The position numbers were made by a program, and so were the translations under genes. From assembly GCF_042477335.2 (NCBI RefSeq), contig NC_091257.1:44300501-44364500 (forward strand): 64,000 nt of DNA, in the 5' to 3' direction. The notes beneath the pieces were generated by a model. It saw nothing but the letters and a program-made list of their open reading frames with translations. It was not told where the DNA came from and ran no database searches. Origin of the DNA: Ovis canadensis (taxonomy: Eukaryota > Chordata > Mammalia > Artiodactyla > Bovidae). Shown one piece after another: positions 22,848 through 34,344 of this stretch. Within the stretch, counting starts at the first letter, position 1. Every line of letters begins with the position of its first letter.

Positions 22848-23040
22848 TGTTTAGTCTCTAAGTCATGTCTGACTCTTTTGCAATTCCATGGACTGCAGTC
22901 CATCAGCCTCTGTCCATGGGATTTCCCAGGCAAGAACACTGGAGTAGATTGCTATTTCCTTCTCCAAAAGATTTTCCTGACCCAGAGATCAAACCTGCGT
23001 CTCATGCATTGGCAAGTAGATTCTTTACCACTGAGCTTAT
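22848..23040 (-). repeat. Bov-tA SINE, antisense
   Basis: gtctctaagtcatgtctgac to ctttaccactgagcttat. Confidence 0.9.
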
Positions 23041-23197
23041 TGGTGGACTGTGAACTTGAACTTTTTCTCACAGCAGCATGAAAGTGAATTAAACACCACT
23101 CATTTTCTGATTATATTTTCTTATTCCCTGACATGGGTAGCTTAAGATAAGTCGAAAGCTTTGAGGGACAAAACACTGTACCTCTTACCTCTCTGAA

Positions 23198-23405
23198 ACT
23201 GTAAGTCGCTCAGTTGTATCCAACTCTTTGGGACCCCATGGACTGTAGTCTGCCAGGCTCCTCTGTTTACAGGATTCTTTAGGCAAGACTACTGGAGTGG
23301 GTTGCCATTTCCTTCTCCAGGGGATCTTCCCCACCCGGGGATCGGACCCAGATCTCCTACTTTGCAGGTAGATTGTTTATAGTCTGAGCCACCACAGAAG
23401 TCCCT
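23198..23405 (-). repeat. Bov-tA SINE, antisense
   Basis: gtaagtcgctcagttgtatc to gagccaccacagaagtccc. Confidence 0.92.
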
Positions 23406-23462
23406 TATATCTGAGGTCACAGCATCTAATTCTTGGCTGACATTGCAACACTGTTTTCTAAC

Positions 23463-23640
23463 TTTTGGCTCAGCTGGTAAAGAATCCGCCTGCAATGCAG
23501 GAGACCTGGGTTCAGTCCCTGGGTTGGGAAGATCCCCTGGAGAAGGGAAAGGCTACCCACTCCAGTATTCTGGCCTGGAGAATTCCATGGATAGTATAGT
23601 CCATGGGATTGCAAAGAGTCAGACACAACTGAGCAACTTG
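23463..23640 (+). repeat. Bov-tA SINE, sense
   Basis: ggctcagctggtaaagaatc to cagacacaactgagcaactt. With the antisense copy just upstream it forms an inverted SINE pair. Confidence 0.92.
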
Positions 23641-23984
23641 CACTTTTCCAACTTTTCCCTCTCTAGCCCTGTGGGAATACATACAGTGCTACTGACTTCT
23701 TGGCTTCTTAAAAGTAAAGCAACTATATTCCAACAGAAATTTAAAAAGAAAAAGTAGGCCTCCACCTGCAGTCTAGAACTTGCAACCTGTACCAGGTAAT
23801 TTACACATCTCTACAACAGGAAAGAGGCTGGAGAAATCGTACTTCACTTCTCCAGAATTTTCCTTTCTTCAGGGAGGTCCAGGTTGCCCCAGCAGTTCAA
23901 TGATCCCTTCAAACAGGTACTGTGTGTGTGTGTGTTATTCAGCTTCCCTACCTGTTCAATGAGAGGATGTTTCTTCTGTAAGAC

Positions 23985-24530
23985 ATTAAAAAAATTTTTT
24001 TATTGGATTATAGTTGATTTACAATGCTGCGTTAGTTTCACGTGTGCAGCAAAGGGACTCAGTTATACCTGTATTCACTGTTTTCTTTTTTTTCTTTTTT
24101 TATGGACACTTTCCCCATATAGGCTATTACAGAGTATTGAGTAGAGGTCCCTGTGCTATACAGCAGGTTATTATTTATTTTATATTTACTAGTGTGTATA
24201 TGTCAATCCCAGTCTTCCAATTTATATCCCTCTTATCCCTTGGTAACCATAAGTTTATTTTTTTACACCTGTGACTCACATCTATTTTGTAAATAAGTTC
24301 ATTTATAGTTTTTTAGATTTCACATATAAGCAATACCATATATTTGTCTTTCTGTGTCTGACTTACTTCACTCAGAGATTGACATCACTAGTGAAGATAA
24401 CAGTCTCTGAGTGAAGCAAGTGTCTGAAGTAGTGAATGTCATCTTCACTAGAGATGACAATCTCTAGGTCCTAGGTCCATTTATGTTGTGGCAAATGGCA
24501 TTGTTTCATTCTTTTCTTATGGCTGAATTA
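23985..24530 (-). repeat. L1 3' UTR, antisense, internally rearranged
   Basis: Begins ttattggattatagttgatt and continues as reverse L1 3' UTR. Between about 24,360 and 24,475 an extra ~70-base block made of inverted copies of the local sequence is inserted. A second short L1 3' end (attggaatacagttgattta) starts again at about 24,548. Confidence 0.85.
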
Positions 24531-24590
24531 TATTCTCTTTAATTTTTTATTGGAATACAGTTGATTTATAATGCTGTGTAAGGTACTTCT

Positions 24591-25554
24591 CAGAACTGGA
24601 AAGTTGGTTCAATAGCATAATCAAACAAACCATCAAGTATCAATTACTACTGTCTTTTCAATACTACTATTTTGAAATATTTGCTTCATATTTTATTTTT
24701 ACTTTTGATTAAGATCTCTATTAATCTTTTTAAAATGTAACTATTTTTAAAATGGTTTTAGATTTATGAAAAATTTGCAAAGTTGTTCTCAACTATCCCT
24801 CACCCAGCTTCCTCAATTATCTTCCACACACAGTTTCATGTCATTATATTTCAGAGACATTTACATGGATTATAATTTCAAATATTAGTTCTTTACCAGT
24901 ATTTTATCTTGTTTACCTTTCTTGAGAGTCGCCATTTATTCCTGTGTTGGAATACTTTCTGCCTTTTATGATTATCACCTTCTTTTGGGATCTTTTCCTT
25001 CTTTCTTTGTTTTCTTATTCCCAGCTCTTTTATTCCTATCCTCCATATCCATTTAAATACATTGCATCTATTACCTCACAGACAACATTCAGTCATTTTA
25101 AAAATCATTTTTGTCCCTTTAATCAATTTCTTTCCAGTATTCTGTCAGCCTTTGTGCAACTGTCTATTTCTGTTCAGGATGTTGAATTTCTGAGTTATAG
25201 TGTTTTTTCATATCTGCAATTTCTCATTTGAATTTATATTAGAGTTTTGTATTGTTTGCTTTGCTCTGTGAGCTTTTTAAAAAGCATGTTCAATCATTAG
25301 CTGAAAAAGTTTGACTCTTACTTTCTTCGTTTTGTGTGTTATGCTTACTTCTACTCATGATGAAGTACGTTGGATTTTCCTGACCCACAAAAACAGGTCA
25401 TTCTGGAACTTTGAGATGTTTTGAGGAATAAACTCAAGTTCTAAAACAGTGGGACTCAAATGCTACATTTTTGTAAGGAGGGGATGAGGAAGGAAATGAA
25501 CTTGCATTTACATATGCATAAAATACCTTTCAAGGCTTATGTTAATAATTGATA
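24591..25554. other. Old L1-like AT-rich sequence; no gene seen
   Basis: Part of it (gaaaaatttgcaaagttgtt, near 24,770) resembles an old L1 3' end in reverse. The remainder is unassigned. No OLAH-like exon is found here. Confidence 0.45.
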
Positions 25555-26068
25555 CCTTTGATTGCCCCTAGCATATTCAAAAGCAGAGACATTACTTTGC
25601 CGACTAAGGTCCATCTAGTCAAGGCTATGGTTTTTCCAGTGGTCATGTATGGATGTGATAGTTGGACTGTGAAGAAGGCTGAGTGCTGAAGAATTGATGC
25701 TTTTGAACTGTGGTGTTGGAGAAGACTCTTGAGAGTCCCTTGGACTGCAAGGAGATCCAACCAGTCCATTCTGAAGGAGATCAGCCCTGGGATTTCTTTG
25801 AAAGGAATGATGCTAAAGCTGAAAGTCCAGTACTTTGGCCACCTCATGCGAAGAGTTGACTCATTGGAAAAGACTGTGATGCTGGGAGAGATTGGGGGCA
25901 GGAGGAGAAGGGGATGACAGAGGATGAGATGGCTGGATGGCATCACTGACTCGATGGACGTGAGTCTGAGTGAACTCTGGGAGTTGGTGATGGACAGGGA
26001 GGCCTGGCGTGCTGTGATTCACGGGTTCTCAAAGAGTTGGACAAGACGGAGCAGCTGAACTGAACTGA
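25555..26068 (+). repeat. BovB 3' end, sense
   Basis: Nearly the same span as the copy at 18,560: starts with gcatattcaaaagcagagac and ends gcagctgaactgaactgaa. Confidence 0.93.
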
Positions 26069-26850
26069 AGAGCAAGATTTGGAGAGATTTTTGCATTGCA
26101 AGCCTTTTTGTACCTCTTGAATATTGAACCATGTATGAATTTAAAGTGCCCTGGAAATTTAAAAAAAAAATCTGTAAGAAAAAGCAAACCACCCAGTTAG
26201 TTGCTTACTCTGTTTATTAGTTCAAGGGTGCCCTCTTCTGTCACTATAAGTGATGTGCAGTTTATAAATAAATGACAACGTAGAGTTGGGGGGTTCATTC
26301 TTCTGATTCTTTGATGCTACCTGGCATCTGTAGGGCTTTTCTCTTCAGCCACTTCCTTCTTTATTTTTGCCATCAGGCCTGCAAGGGACGTCCCTCCCTT
26401 TCCAAGGTGCCTCTCTCAGCCACTACAACTCTGCTCCCTCATGCTTTCCAAGCCCCTTTCTCTCCATTTCCAGGTACCAACGCTCTGCCATGGAGGTCTC
26501 CCCAAAACCCATGCACTGGAGGAAGAGAGTCCCGCTACTAATATATAAATATATTTTACAAATTATTGAAGGCAATTTCATATGAGGTTTTCAATCAGCA
26601 GTTGACATAAGATAGATATTTCACATATTTTTCTGACTTTATATAAATGTAACGTACTGTAAATGTTCCTCTGAAGCTTGTTTTCTCCTCTGTTTTTTTT
26701 GAGATTCATCCCTTGGATATGTGACTACTTCACTGGCTTTTAACTAGGAATATATTATTCCACTGTGTGACTATATGTGTCTAGTCTTCTCTTTATAGGG
26801 ATTAAGGTCTTTTTCTGCTATGTGTAATAACTTCTGTGAGCAGTCTCATA
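26069..26850. other. No gene seen (pseudogene intron 2)
   Basis: Unique sequence plus a likely old L1 stretch (26,620-26,840: ggaatatattattccactgt). No exon recognised. Confidence 0.45.
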
Positions 26851-27072
26851 TACAGTTGACCTTTAAACAGTGCAGGGGTTAGGGATGATGAAGCTCTGCA
26901 CAGTTGAAAATCCACGTATAATGAGTAGCTGGCCCTCTGTTTTCAGGGTTCAGCATCTGCGGAATGAACCAGCTGCATTTCTTGTAGTACTGTAGTACTT
27001 ACTATTGAAAAAACTCTGCATATAAATGGACTCCCCCAGTTCAAACTCTTGTTGTTCAAGGGGCAACTGTAT
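26851..27072. repeat. Tigger-type (TcMar) DNA transposon remnant
   Basis: Ends are inverted repeats: tacagttgacctttaaacag on the left and gttcaaggggcaactgta on the right. The interior has the family's cagtgcaggggttaggg segment. Short, without transposase coding. Confidence 0.75.
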
Positions 27073-27291
27073 GTGTTCATGCATGCATGGGTAAAAATCT
27101 ATACTTAAAGGTGGAATTTCTGGGTATTGGAATAGGAATGTCTCTACTCCAAATCGTCCTCCAAAAGAACTGCAAAGATTTTTACTGCCAAACCAGCACA
27201 CGAAAATTCGTATCCCTTTATATCCTTGACAACACTGTTATTGCCAAGGCTTTTATTTTTTTGCCAATCTGTGCATGAAATTATTCTGATT

Positions 27292-27790
27292 TTGTTCTAT
27301 TATTTCCAGTGTTATTGAGATGTAAATGACTGGATAAGCTTGGAGCTTCCTAGGTGGCGTAGTGGTAAAGAATCCATCTGCTAAGGCAGGAAACGCAAGA
27401 GACGCAGGTTCAATCCCTGGATCGGGAAGATCCCTTGGAGGAGTAAACAGCAACTCACTCCAATACTCTTGCCTAAAAAATTCCATGGACAGTGGAGCCT
27501 GGAGGGCTACAGTCCACGGGGTTGCAAAGAGTCATACATGACTGAGTGACTGAGCACGCGCACACACACACACACACGCATGCACATGGTGAATAAGTTT
27601 AAGCTGAACGACATAACTTGATATGTATATATTGTGAAATGATCAACATGTAAGTTTAGTTAACATCTATCCTCTCAAATAGTTTCAGCTCTCTTTCCTG
27701 TGATAATTTTTTATCTATTCTCTTAGCAATTTTCAATATGCAATATAATATTGTTAACTATAGTCACCATGTTGTACATTATATCCCTAA
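27292..27790 (-). repeat. Old L1 3' UTR, antisense, split by a Bov-tA
   Basis: 27,292-27,340 (agtgttattgagatgtaaat) and 27,590-27,790 (attgttaactatagtcacca) are both reverse L1M 3' UTR. The Bov-tA and a CA microsatellite lie between them. Confidence 0.75.
27341..27585 (+). repeat. Bov-tA SINE, sense, with (CA)n tail
   Basis: Head ggagcttcctaggtggcgta carries a 10-base duplication around the caggaaacgcaagagacgca point. The SINE ends in gactgagtgactgagcac, then a CA-rich microsatellite. Confidence 0.9.
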
Positions 27791-27911
27791 AGTGTATTCA
27801 TAGTAATCAAAATAGTATCCTATTGACATAAAAACAGACACACAGGCAAATGCAATAGAATTGAAAGTCCAGAGATAACCTCCCAAATACAGTCAACAAA
27901 CATTTGACGAG

Positions 27912-28106
27912 AGCGATATGAAAGTCACTCAGTTTTGTTGGTTGCTTTGCAACCCCATGGACTATACAGTCCATGGAATTCTCCTGGCCAGAATACTGGA
28001 GTGGGCTGCCATGCCCTCCTCCAGGGGATCTTCTCAATGCAGGGATGGAACCCAGGTCTCCTGCATTGCAGGTGGTTTCTTTACCAGCTGAGCCACCAGG
28101 GAAGCC
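27912..28106 (-). repeat. Bov-tA SINE, antisense, in L1
   Basis: Left end gaaagtcactcagttttgtt, right end gagccaccagggaagccc. Confidence 0.93.
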
Positions 28107-29074
28107 CACAGAAAAGACAGTCTGTTCAATAAATGATGCAGGGAAAGCTGGATATTCACAGAAGGATGAATAGACCACTCTCACCACTCACTCAAAAAAT
28201 TAACTCAAAAAGAATGAAAGACTCAAACATAAGACCTGAAATCATAAAACTCCTAGAAGGAAACAAAGAAAAAGCTCCTTGACATTAATCTTGGTTATGA
28301 TTTTCCAGAGATTACACCTACAGCCCAAACACAAAAGTAAGATAAATAAATGAGATAACTCCAAACTAAAAAGCTTCTGCACCACAAAAGAATCACCAAA
28401 ATGACAAAGCAACCTACCAAATGGGAGAAAATATTTGCAAATAAAAACTCTAAGAAGGAGTTAATAGCTAAAACATATAAGGAACTCATACAACTCAATA
28501 CCAAAAAACAATGATTTTTAAATTGAATAAACAGAGGAACTGAATAGACATTTTCTGAAAGACAACTTACAAATGGCCAACAGGTGCAAGAAAAGATGCT
28601 CAACATCACTCATCATCAGAGAAATGCAAATCAAAACCACAAGCTATCACCTCACACCTGTTAAAATGACGGTTCCCAAAATGACAAAAGATAACAAGTG
28701 TTGATGAGGATGTGGGGAAAAGGGAACCCTTGTGCACTGTTGGTAGGAATATGAATTAGTGAAGTTACTCTGGCAAACAATATGGAAGTTCCTCAAAAAA
28801 TTAAAAATAGAACTACCATATGATCCAGCAATTCCACTTCTGGGTATATATCAAAAGAAACAAAACTGGTTATCTCAAAGAGATAGCTACACATCCCATG
28901 TTCATTAGAGCATTACTTACAATAGCCAAGACATGGAAGCAACCTAAGTGTCCATTGATGGATGAATGATATAGAAAATGTGATATCTAGATAGATAATG
29001 AAATAATAGTTAATACTGAGCTGACAAAAAGGAAATCCTGCCATTTGCAACATCATGGATGGACCTTGAGGGCA

Positions 29075-29355
29075 TTGCTGCTGCTGCTGCTAAGTCACTT
29101 CAGTCGTGTCCGACTCTGTGCAACCCCATAGACGGCGGCCCACCAGCCTCCCCCGTCCCTGGGATTCTCCAGGCAAGAACACTGGAGTGGGTTGCCATTT
29201 CCTTCCCCAATGCATGAAAATGAAAAGTGAAAGTGAAGTCGCTCAGTCGTGTCCGACTAGTAGCGACCCCATGGACTGCAGCCTACCAGGCTCCTCTGTC
29301 CATGGGATTTTCCAGGCAAGAGCACTGGGGTGGGGTGCCATCGCCTTCTCCGACT
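29075..29355 (-). repeat. Bov-A2 SINE dimer, antisense, in L1
   Basis: Begins with a (TGC)n run (ttgctgctgctgctgc) and contains both Bov-A units with the gtgaaaagtgaa-type linker. Confidence 0.95.
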
Positions 29356-29519
29356 AGGTAAAATAAGTCAGACAAATACTATATGGTATCACTTATATGT
29401 GGGATCTAAAAGAACCAATTCAGAGAGGTACAACTTCCAACTGCAACATAAATTACTCTGATTTTAAATGGAGCAATCCTTGTTATAGGTGAGACTGGCA
29501 TTTTTCATATATATGCATA

Positions 29520-29628
29520 GTTGTTGTTCAGTCGCTCAGTTGCGTCCGACTCCTTGTGACCCCATGGACTGCTGCAGCGTGACACACCTCCCTGTCCTTC
29601 ACAATCTCCTGGAGTTTGCTCAAACTCA
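29520..29628 (-). repeat. BovB 3' terminus, antisense
   Basis: gttgttgttcagtcgctcag through ctggagtttgctcaaactca. Confidence 0.85.
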
Positions 29629-29689
29629 TATTTCTATTTATGCTTCCTTTCCTGTGAGTTTCTCATCAGATTCTTATGCTTACTTTTCC

Positions 29690-30118
29690 ATTTGATTCTC
29701 TTCTTTTTATTGATGTATAGAAATTCTTTACATATTTAGGACCCTACTTTTTTAGGTATTGCAGGTTAAAATGTCTTTCCCAGTCAATGCCACCTCTTTC
29801 TTTACATGTTGTCTTTTGATTCATGGAAGTCTTAAATTTTAATATAGTCAAGTTTATCTCTCTTGAAGTTTGCACTTCTTACAGCTTACTCTAAAAAGTA
29901 TACCCTGTCAGTCACAAAGTTATTTGCCAATATTTTCTTCTCTCAATTTTAAGTATTTTGTCATATTTAAGTTAGAATTGACTTTTCTATATCATGTAAG
30001 AGCTAGGTATTTCTTGATTTCACATGAATAATCAGCTGACTTGGTTATTCAGAGACCTATACTTTCTTTCCCACTGATTTTAAATGTCAACACAGTTATA
30101 AAGTGAGTTCCCAGATTC
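29690..30118 (-). repeat. L1 fragment, antisense
   Basis: Reverse L1 ORF2/intervening sequence (tgatgtatagaaattcttta, tgccaatattttcttctctc). Old and diverged. Confidence 0.6.
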
Positions 30119-30190
30119 ATGTTGATGTATGGCAAAACAAATACAATACTGTAAAGTAATTAGCCTCTGATTAAAATAAATAAATTTATA
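30119..30190 (+). repeat. L1 3' tip, sense
   Basis: ttgatgtatggcaaaacaaa through aaataaataaattta, the last ~70 bases of a ruminant L1 with its A-rich tail. Confidence 0.8.
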
Positions 30191-30372
30191 TTTAAAAAAT
30201 AAAGTGAGTTCCCACATGTGTGTCGTCTATCTCTAAGCTCTTGATTCTGTGCAATTGGTCTATCTGCCTTTCCCATAAATTTAAGGCACTTCAATGCTTG
30301 TCCTTCTCAGCCACCCTTGAAACTTGGTGTCTTATACTCCTGATACAAGCCATGATGGTGTGATCACTCACC

Positions 30373-31890
30373 TAGAGTCCTGGATATCCTGGAGTGCAAA
30401 GTCAAGTGGGACTTAGGAAGCATCACTATGAACAAAGCTAGCGTAGGTGATGGAATTCCTACTGAGCTGTTTCAAATCCTAAAAGATGATGATGTTAAAG
30501 TGCTGCATTCAATATGCCAGCAAATTTGGAAAACTCAGCAGTGGCCACAGGACTGAAAAAGGTCAGTTTTCATTCCAATCCAAAAGAAAGGGAATGCCAA
30601 AGAATGCTCAAACTATGCACCATTGCACTCATTTCACACGCTAGTAAATTAATGCTTGAAATTCTCCAAACTAGGCTTCAACAGCACATGAACCGAGAAC
30701 TTCCAGATGTTCAAGCTGGATTTAGAAAAGGCAGAGACCAAATTGCCAACATCTGTTGGATCAAAGAAAAGATAAGAGAATTCCAGAAAAACATCTACTT
30801 CTGTTTCATTGACTACACTAAAGCTTTTGTCTATGTGGATCATGACAAACTGTGGAAAACTCTTAAAGACATGGGAATACCAGACCACCTTACCTGCCTC
30901 CTGAGAAACCTATATGCAGGTCAAGACACAACAGTTAGAACCAGACATGGAACAATGGACTGGTTCCAAATAGGGAAAGGAGTACATCAAGGCTGTATAT
31001 TGCCACCCTGCTTATTTAACTTATATGCGGAGTACATCATGTGAAATCCTTGGCTGGATGAAGCACAATCTGGAATCGAGATTGCTGAGAGAAATATCAG
31101 TAACCTCAGTTATGCAGATGACACCACTGTTATGGCAGAAAGTGAAAAGGAACCTCATCAAGAACCTCTGATGGAAGTGAAAGAGGAGAGTGAAAGAGCT
31201 GGCTTAAAACTCAACATTCAAAAAACAAAGATCATAGTATTCGGTCCCATCACGTCATGGCAAATAGATGGGAAAACAATGGAAACAGTGACAGACTTTA
31301 TTTTCCTGGGCTCCAAAATCACTGCAGATGGTGACTGCAGCCATGAAATTAAAAGACGCTTGCTTCTTGTAAGAAAAGCTGTGACCAACCTAGACAGCAT
31401 GTTTAAAAGCAGAGACATTACTTTGCTGACAAAGGTCGGTCTCTTCAAAGCTATGGCTTTTCCAGTGGTCATGTATGGATGTGAGAGTTGGACTGTGAAG
31501 AAGGCTGTGCACCGAAGAATTGATGCTTTTGAACTATGGTGTTGGAGAAGACTCTTGAGAGTCCCCTGTTCTGCAAGAAAATCCAACTCATCAATCCTAA
31601 AGGAAATCAGTCCTGAATATTCATTGGAAGGACTGATGCTGAAGCTGAATCTCCAATACTTTGGCCACCTGATGCAAAGAACTGATTCATTGGAAAGGAC
31701 CCTAATGCTGGGAAAGATTGAAGGCAGGAGGAGAAGGGGATGACAGAGAATGAGATGGTTGGATGGCATCACCGACTCGATGGACATGAGTCTGAGCAAG
31801 CTCCGTTAGATGGTGAAGGACAGGGAAGCCTGGTGTGCAGCAGTCCACAGGGTCGCAAAGAGCCAGACACAACTAAGCGACTGAACAACA
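30373..31890 (+). mobile_element. BovB (RTE) LINE, 5'-truncated, reverse-transcriptase relic
   Basis: The largest BovB here. Two open frames remain: 30,514-31,044 (fingers and palm, with GFRKGRDQIANI, CFIDYTKAF and FQIGKGVHQGC) and 31,132-31,743 (thumb and C-terminus). Between them the YADDTTVMAES motif is readable, but the frame is cut by a TGA just after ATG at 31,042 (Arg codon changed to stop). The 3' end is normal. Lies in intron 2 of the OLAH-like pseudogene, about 370 bases before its exon 3. No endonuclease domain, so immobile. Confidence 0.95.
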
Positions 31891-32257
31891 AGAAGCCGTA
31901 GACAGTCATTCTGTTAGCACAGGCTCATGACTGGAATTTTAAATTCCCTCTTATGTTTTTTCTCTTCTAGTTATACCATTTACCTTATTGTGAGTCAAAC
32001 TGCACACATGTGATTCATCCAGTGTTTCTAAATGTTTTTTAAAAATTCTAAATGTTGGAGAGTATTTTTCAGATATGTAGTCTGCTGTAGCTTGTGTTCA
32101 TTTACTCAGCAAATTCTAAAATGTTTCTCTCCTTACATTTAACTACTATTATTCACATCTTTGAAACTCTTCCCATCATACTAACATAAGCCCTTTCACA
32201 GTATCACAGCAACCCTCATGCCATCTGCACACGTTAACCGTCTTCCTTTACTTCCAG

Positions 32258-32394
32258 TGCATGCCATGCGGCTTGCTGGGAGAAAGCCGGTTTGAAGAAC
32301 ATTTTGCAAGTGACATGCATCAGGTGGTTGATGAAATTGCCTGTGCCCTGCTGCCGATTATCCAGGGTGAAAATTTCACATTTTTTGGCCACAG
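32258..32394 (+). pseudogene. OLAH: OLAH-like exon 3 with a 2-base frameshift
   Basis: Acceptor ttacttccag ends at 32257; donor gtattt starts at 32395. In the incoming frame it reads VHAMRLAGR and then breaks. From 32276 on, the other frame reads GESRFEEHFAS, then VVDEIACALLPIIQ and FTFFGH. Two bases are therefore missing in the AGR-E-S codons (about 32283). It ends with the GGC CAC AG that starts the GHSMG nucleophile elbow. Confidence 0.92.
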
Positions 32395-32416
32395 GTATTT
32401 AACCTCTGTTTTAATT

Positions 32417-32446
32417 TTTTTTTTTATTGTTGTTGTTGTTGTTTTT
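32417..32446 (+). repeat. (GTT)n simple repeat
   Basis: T run followed by attgttgttgttgttgtt, just downstream of pseudogene exon 3. Confidence 0.9.
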
Positions 32447-32893
32447 AAACCTCTGTTTTGAAAAACATTTGGGGGACTTTTTTCCACCACAGATCCATGG
32501 TTAATGTTGTTTTAGTTTGGTTTTGATGTTTTGTCATTGCTTGAAAGAATGATTGACTCAGTATGGTTAGAGCTCTTCTCAAATGAGAAAGTCAGACTGA
32601 AAGAAGTCCTAGTAGGGACTGAAAAGATGGAAAGGCCTAGTGCTGAAATGAACGAAACCTCTCCTTCAGGAGTGTGTAAATCCTAGGCTTCTCTTGGTAT
32701 CTTCTCTTTTGAAAATAGCCCCAGCATGTTGGGTAACTCCGACCAGCCATGGCTTTTACAATTGGCCAGTCTGTACAATCTGCCTTTTAGGCAGAAAGCA
32801 TTAAGATTTGTAAAATCAAGACTCTAGCAGCAACGTATATCCTATTTATTTTTTAAATTAAAAAGGATATAAATAGTATGTATTTCTTAAGCT
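32447..32893. other. No gene seen
   Basis: Unique intronic sequence. Confidence 0.5.
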
Positions 32894-33505
32894 AGTTCAG
32901 TTCAGTTCAGTCGCTCAGTCATGTCCGACTCTTTGCGACCCCATGAATCACAGCACGCCAGACCTCGCTGTCCACCACCATCTCCCGGAGTTCACTCAGA
33001 CTCACATCCATTGAGTCCGTGATGCCATCCAGCCATCTCATCCTCGGTCGTCCCCTTCTTCTCCTGCCCCTAATCCCTCCCAGCATCAGAGTCTTTTCCA
33101 GTGAGTCAACTCTTCACATGAGGTGGCCAAAGTACTGGACTTTCAGCTTTAGCATCATTCCTTTCAAAGAAATCCCAGGGTTGATCTCCTTCAGAATGGA
33201 CTGGTTGGATCTCCTTGCAGTCCAAGGGACCCTCAAGAGTCTTCTCCAACACCACAGTTCAAAAGCATCAATTCTTCAGTGCTCAGCCTTCTTCACAGTC
33301 CAACTCTCACATCCATACATGACCACAGGAAAAACCATAGCCTTGACTAGACGGACCTTAGTCGGCAAAGTAATGTCTCTGCTTTTGAATATGCTATCTA
33401 GGTTGGTCATAACTTTTCTTCCAAGGAGTAAGTGTCTTTTAATTTCATGGCTGCAGTCACCATCTGCAGTGATTTTGGAACCCCCCAAAATAAAGTCTGA
33501 CACTA
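32894..33505 (-). repeat. BovB 3' end, antisense
   Basis: Starts gttcagttcagttcagtcgc; minus-strand frame 33,503-33,276 keeps the BovB C-terminal coding. Inverted relative to the 30,373-31,890 copy, so the two bracket pseudogene exon 3. Confidence 0.94.
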
Positions 33506-34260
33506 AGCTGTAGAATTTTAAGGTTAAGTCATAAATATCAGAGTTCTGTCTGCCTCTTACTCAGTTCGACCTTTGGCAACTTCCTTGGGTTTCTGAATTA
33601 AGTTTCTTCCTATGTGAAACTTGAATGATAATGGCTCCATTTCTGAGGATTAAATGAATAATAACCATAAATTACTTGGCATTATGGTAAAGATTCAGTA
33701 CATTTTGGCTCCTGAATTATATATACACACAGATACGATTGAGGAAAAAAAAAGAAAAGAAAAATCGAAGTATCCATTATCCCAGATAATCCTTCAGAAT
33801 TTTGATGTGGCTCCATAGTATTTTTGCATGTGGGGATCCTATTTTATATTTCTTCCTAATTATTCCCCCCACTTAAACTATTGCTATGGAGATCTGCTAT
33901 CACCGCAAGATGACTATCAATTCCTTTTAAGATAATACTTATTTCTATCTTTTTTTCTGTTATAAAAGCACTCTGATGACATTTTTTGTAGAAAATTTAG
34001 TATACATTTCTTATAAATTTCTTAAGGATCACATGTCCAGAATTTAGGTTAATGATATACACACTGATAGAGCACTTGATAGAAATTTCCAAATCACCTT
34101 CAGTTTACACTCCAGCAGCAATGACCATGGAACTGAGTTTCCTTTGTTCATTGCCTGAAGATATTTGCAAAAAAATGCTCTCGATCAATACTGTCTACAA
34201 AATATAACTACGTAATGTCTACAGCAGTTCATAAACTTTTTATTCCTGGCATTGCTTTAA
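33506..34260. other. No gene seen (pseudogene intron 3)
   Basis: AT-rich unique sequence. No exon recognised. Confidence 0.5.
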
Positions 34261-34344
34261 TACTGGGTTGACCAAAAGGTTTGTTTGGGTGTTTCTGTAA
34301 CACAGTATGGAAAAACCCGAACAAACCTTTTGGTCAACCCAATA
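34261..34344. mobile_element. Mariner-type MITE, palindromic hairpin
   Basis: An 84-base near-perfect palindrome: left arm tactgggttgaccaaaaggt, right arm ccttttggtcaacccaata. It is bounded by TA, as expected for mariner insertion. RNA from either strand would fold into a long hairpin. Confidence 0.9.

Larger units (their letters stand above)
27800..29480 (+). repeat. L1 ORF2 3' portion, sense, with two SINE insertions
   Basis: L1 sequence resumes in register across the Bov-tA (27,912-28,106) and the Bov-A2 (29,075-29,355). Landmarks are cataaaaacagacacacagg, aagaaaagatgctcaacatc and ggaatatgaattagtgaagt. Coding is destroyed by many stops. Confidence 0.88.
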
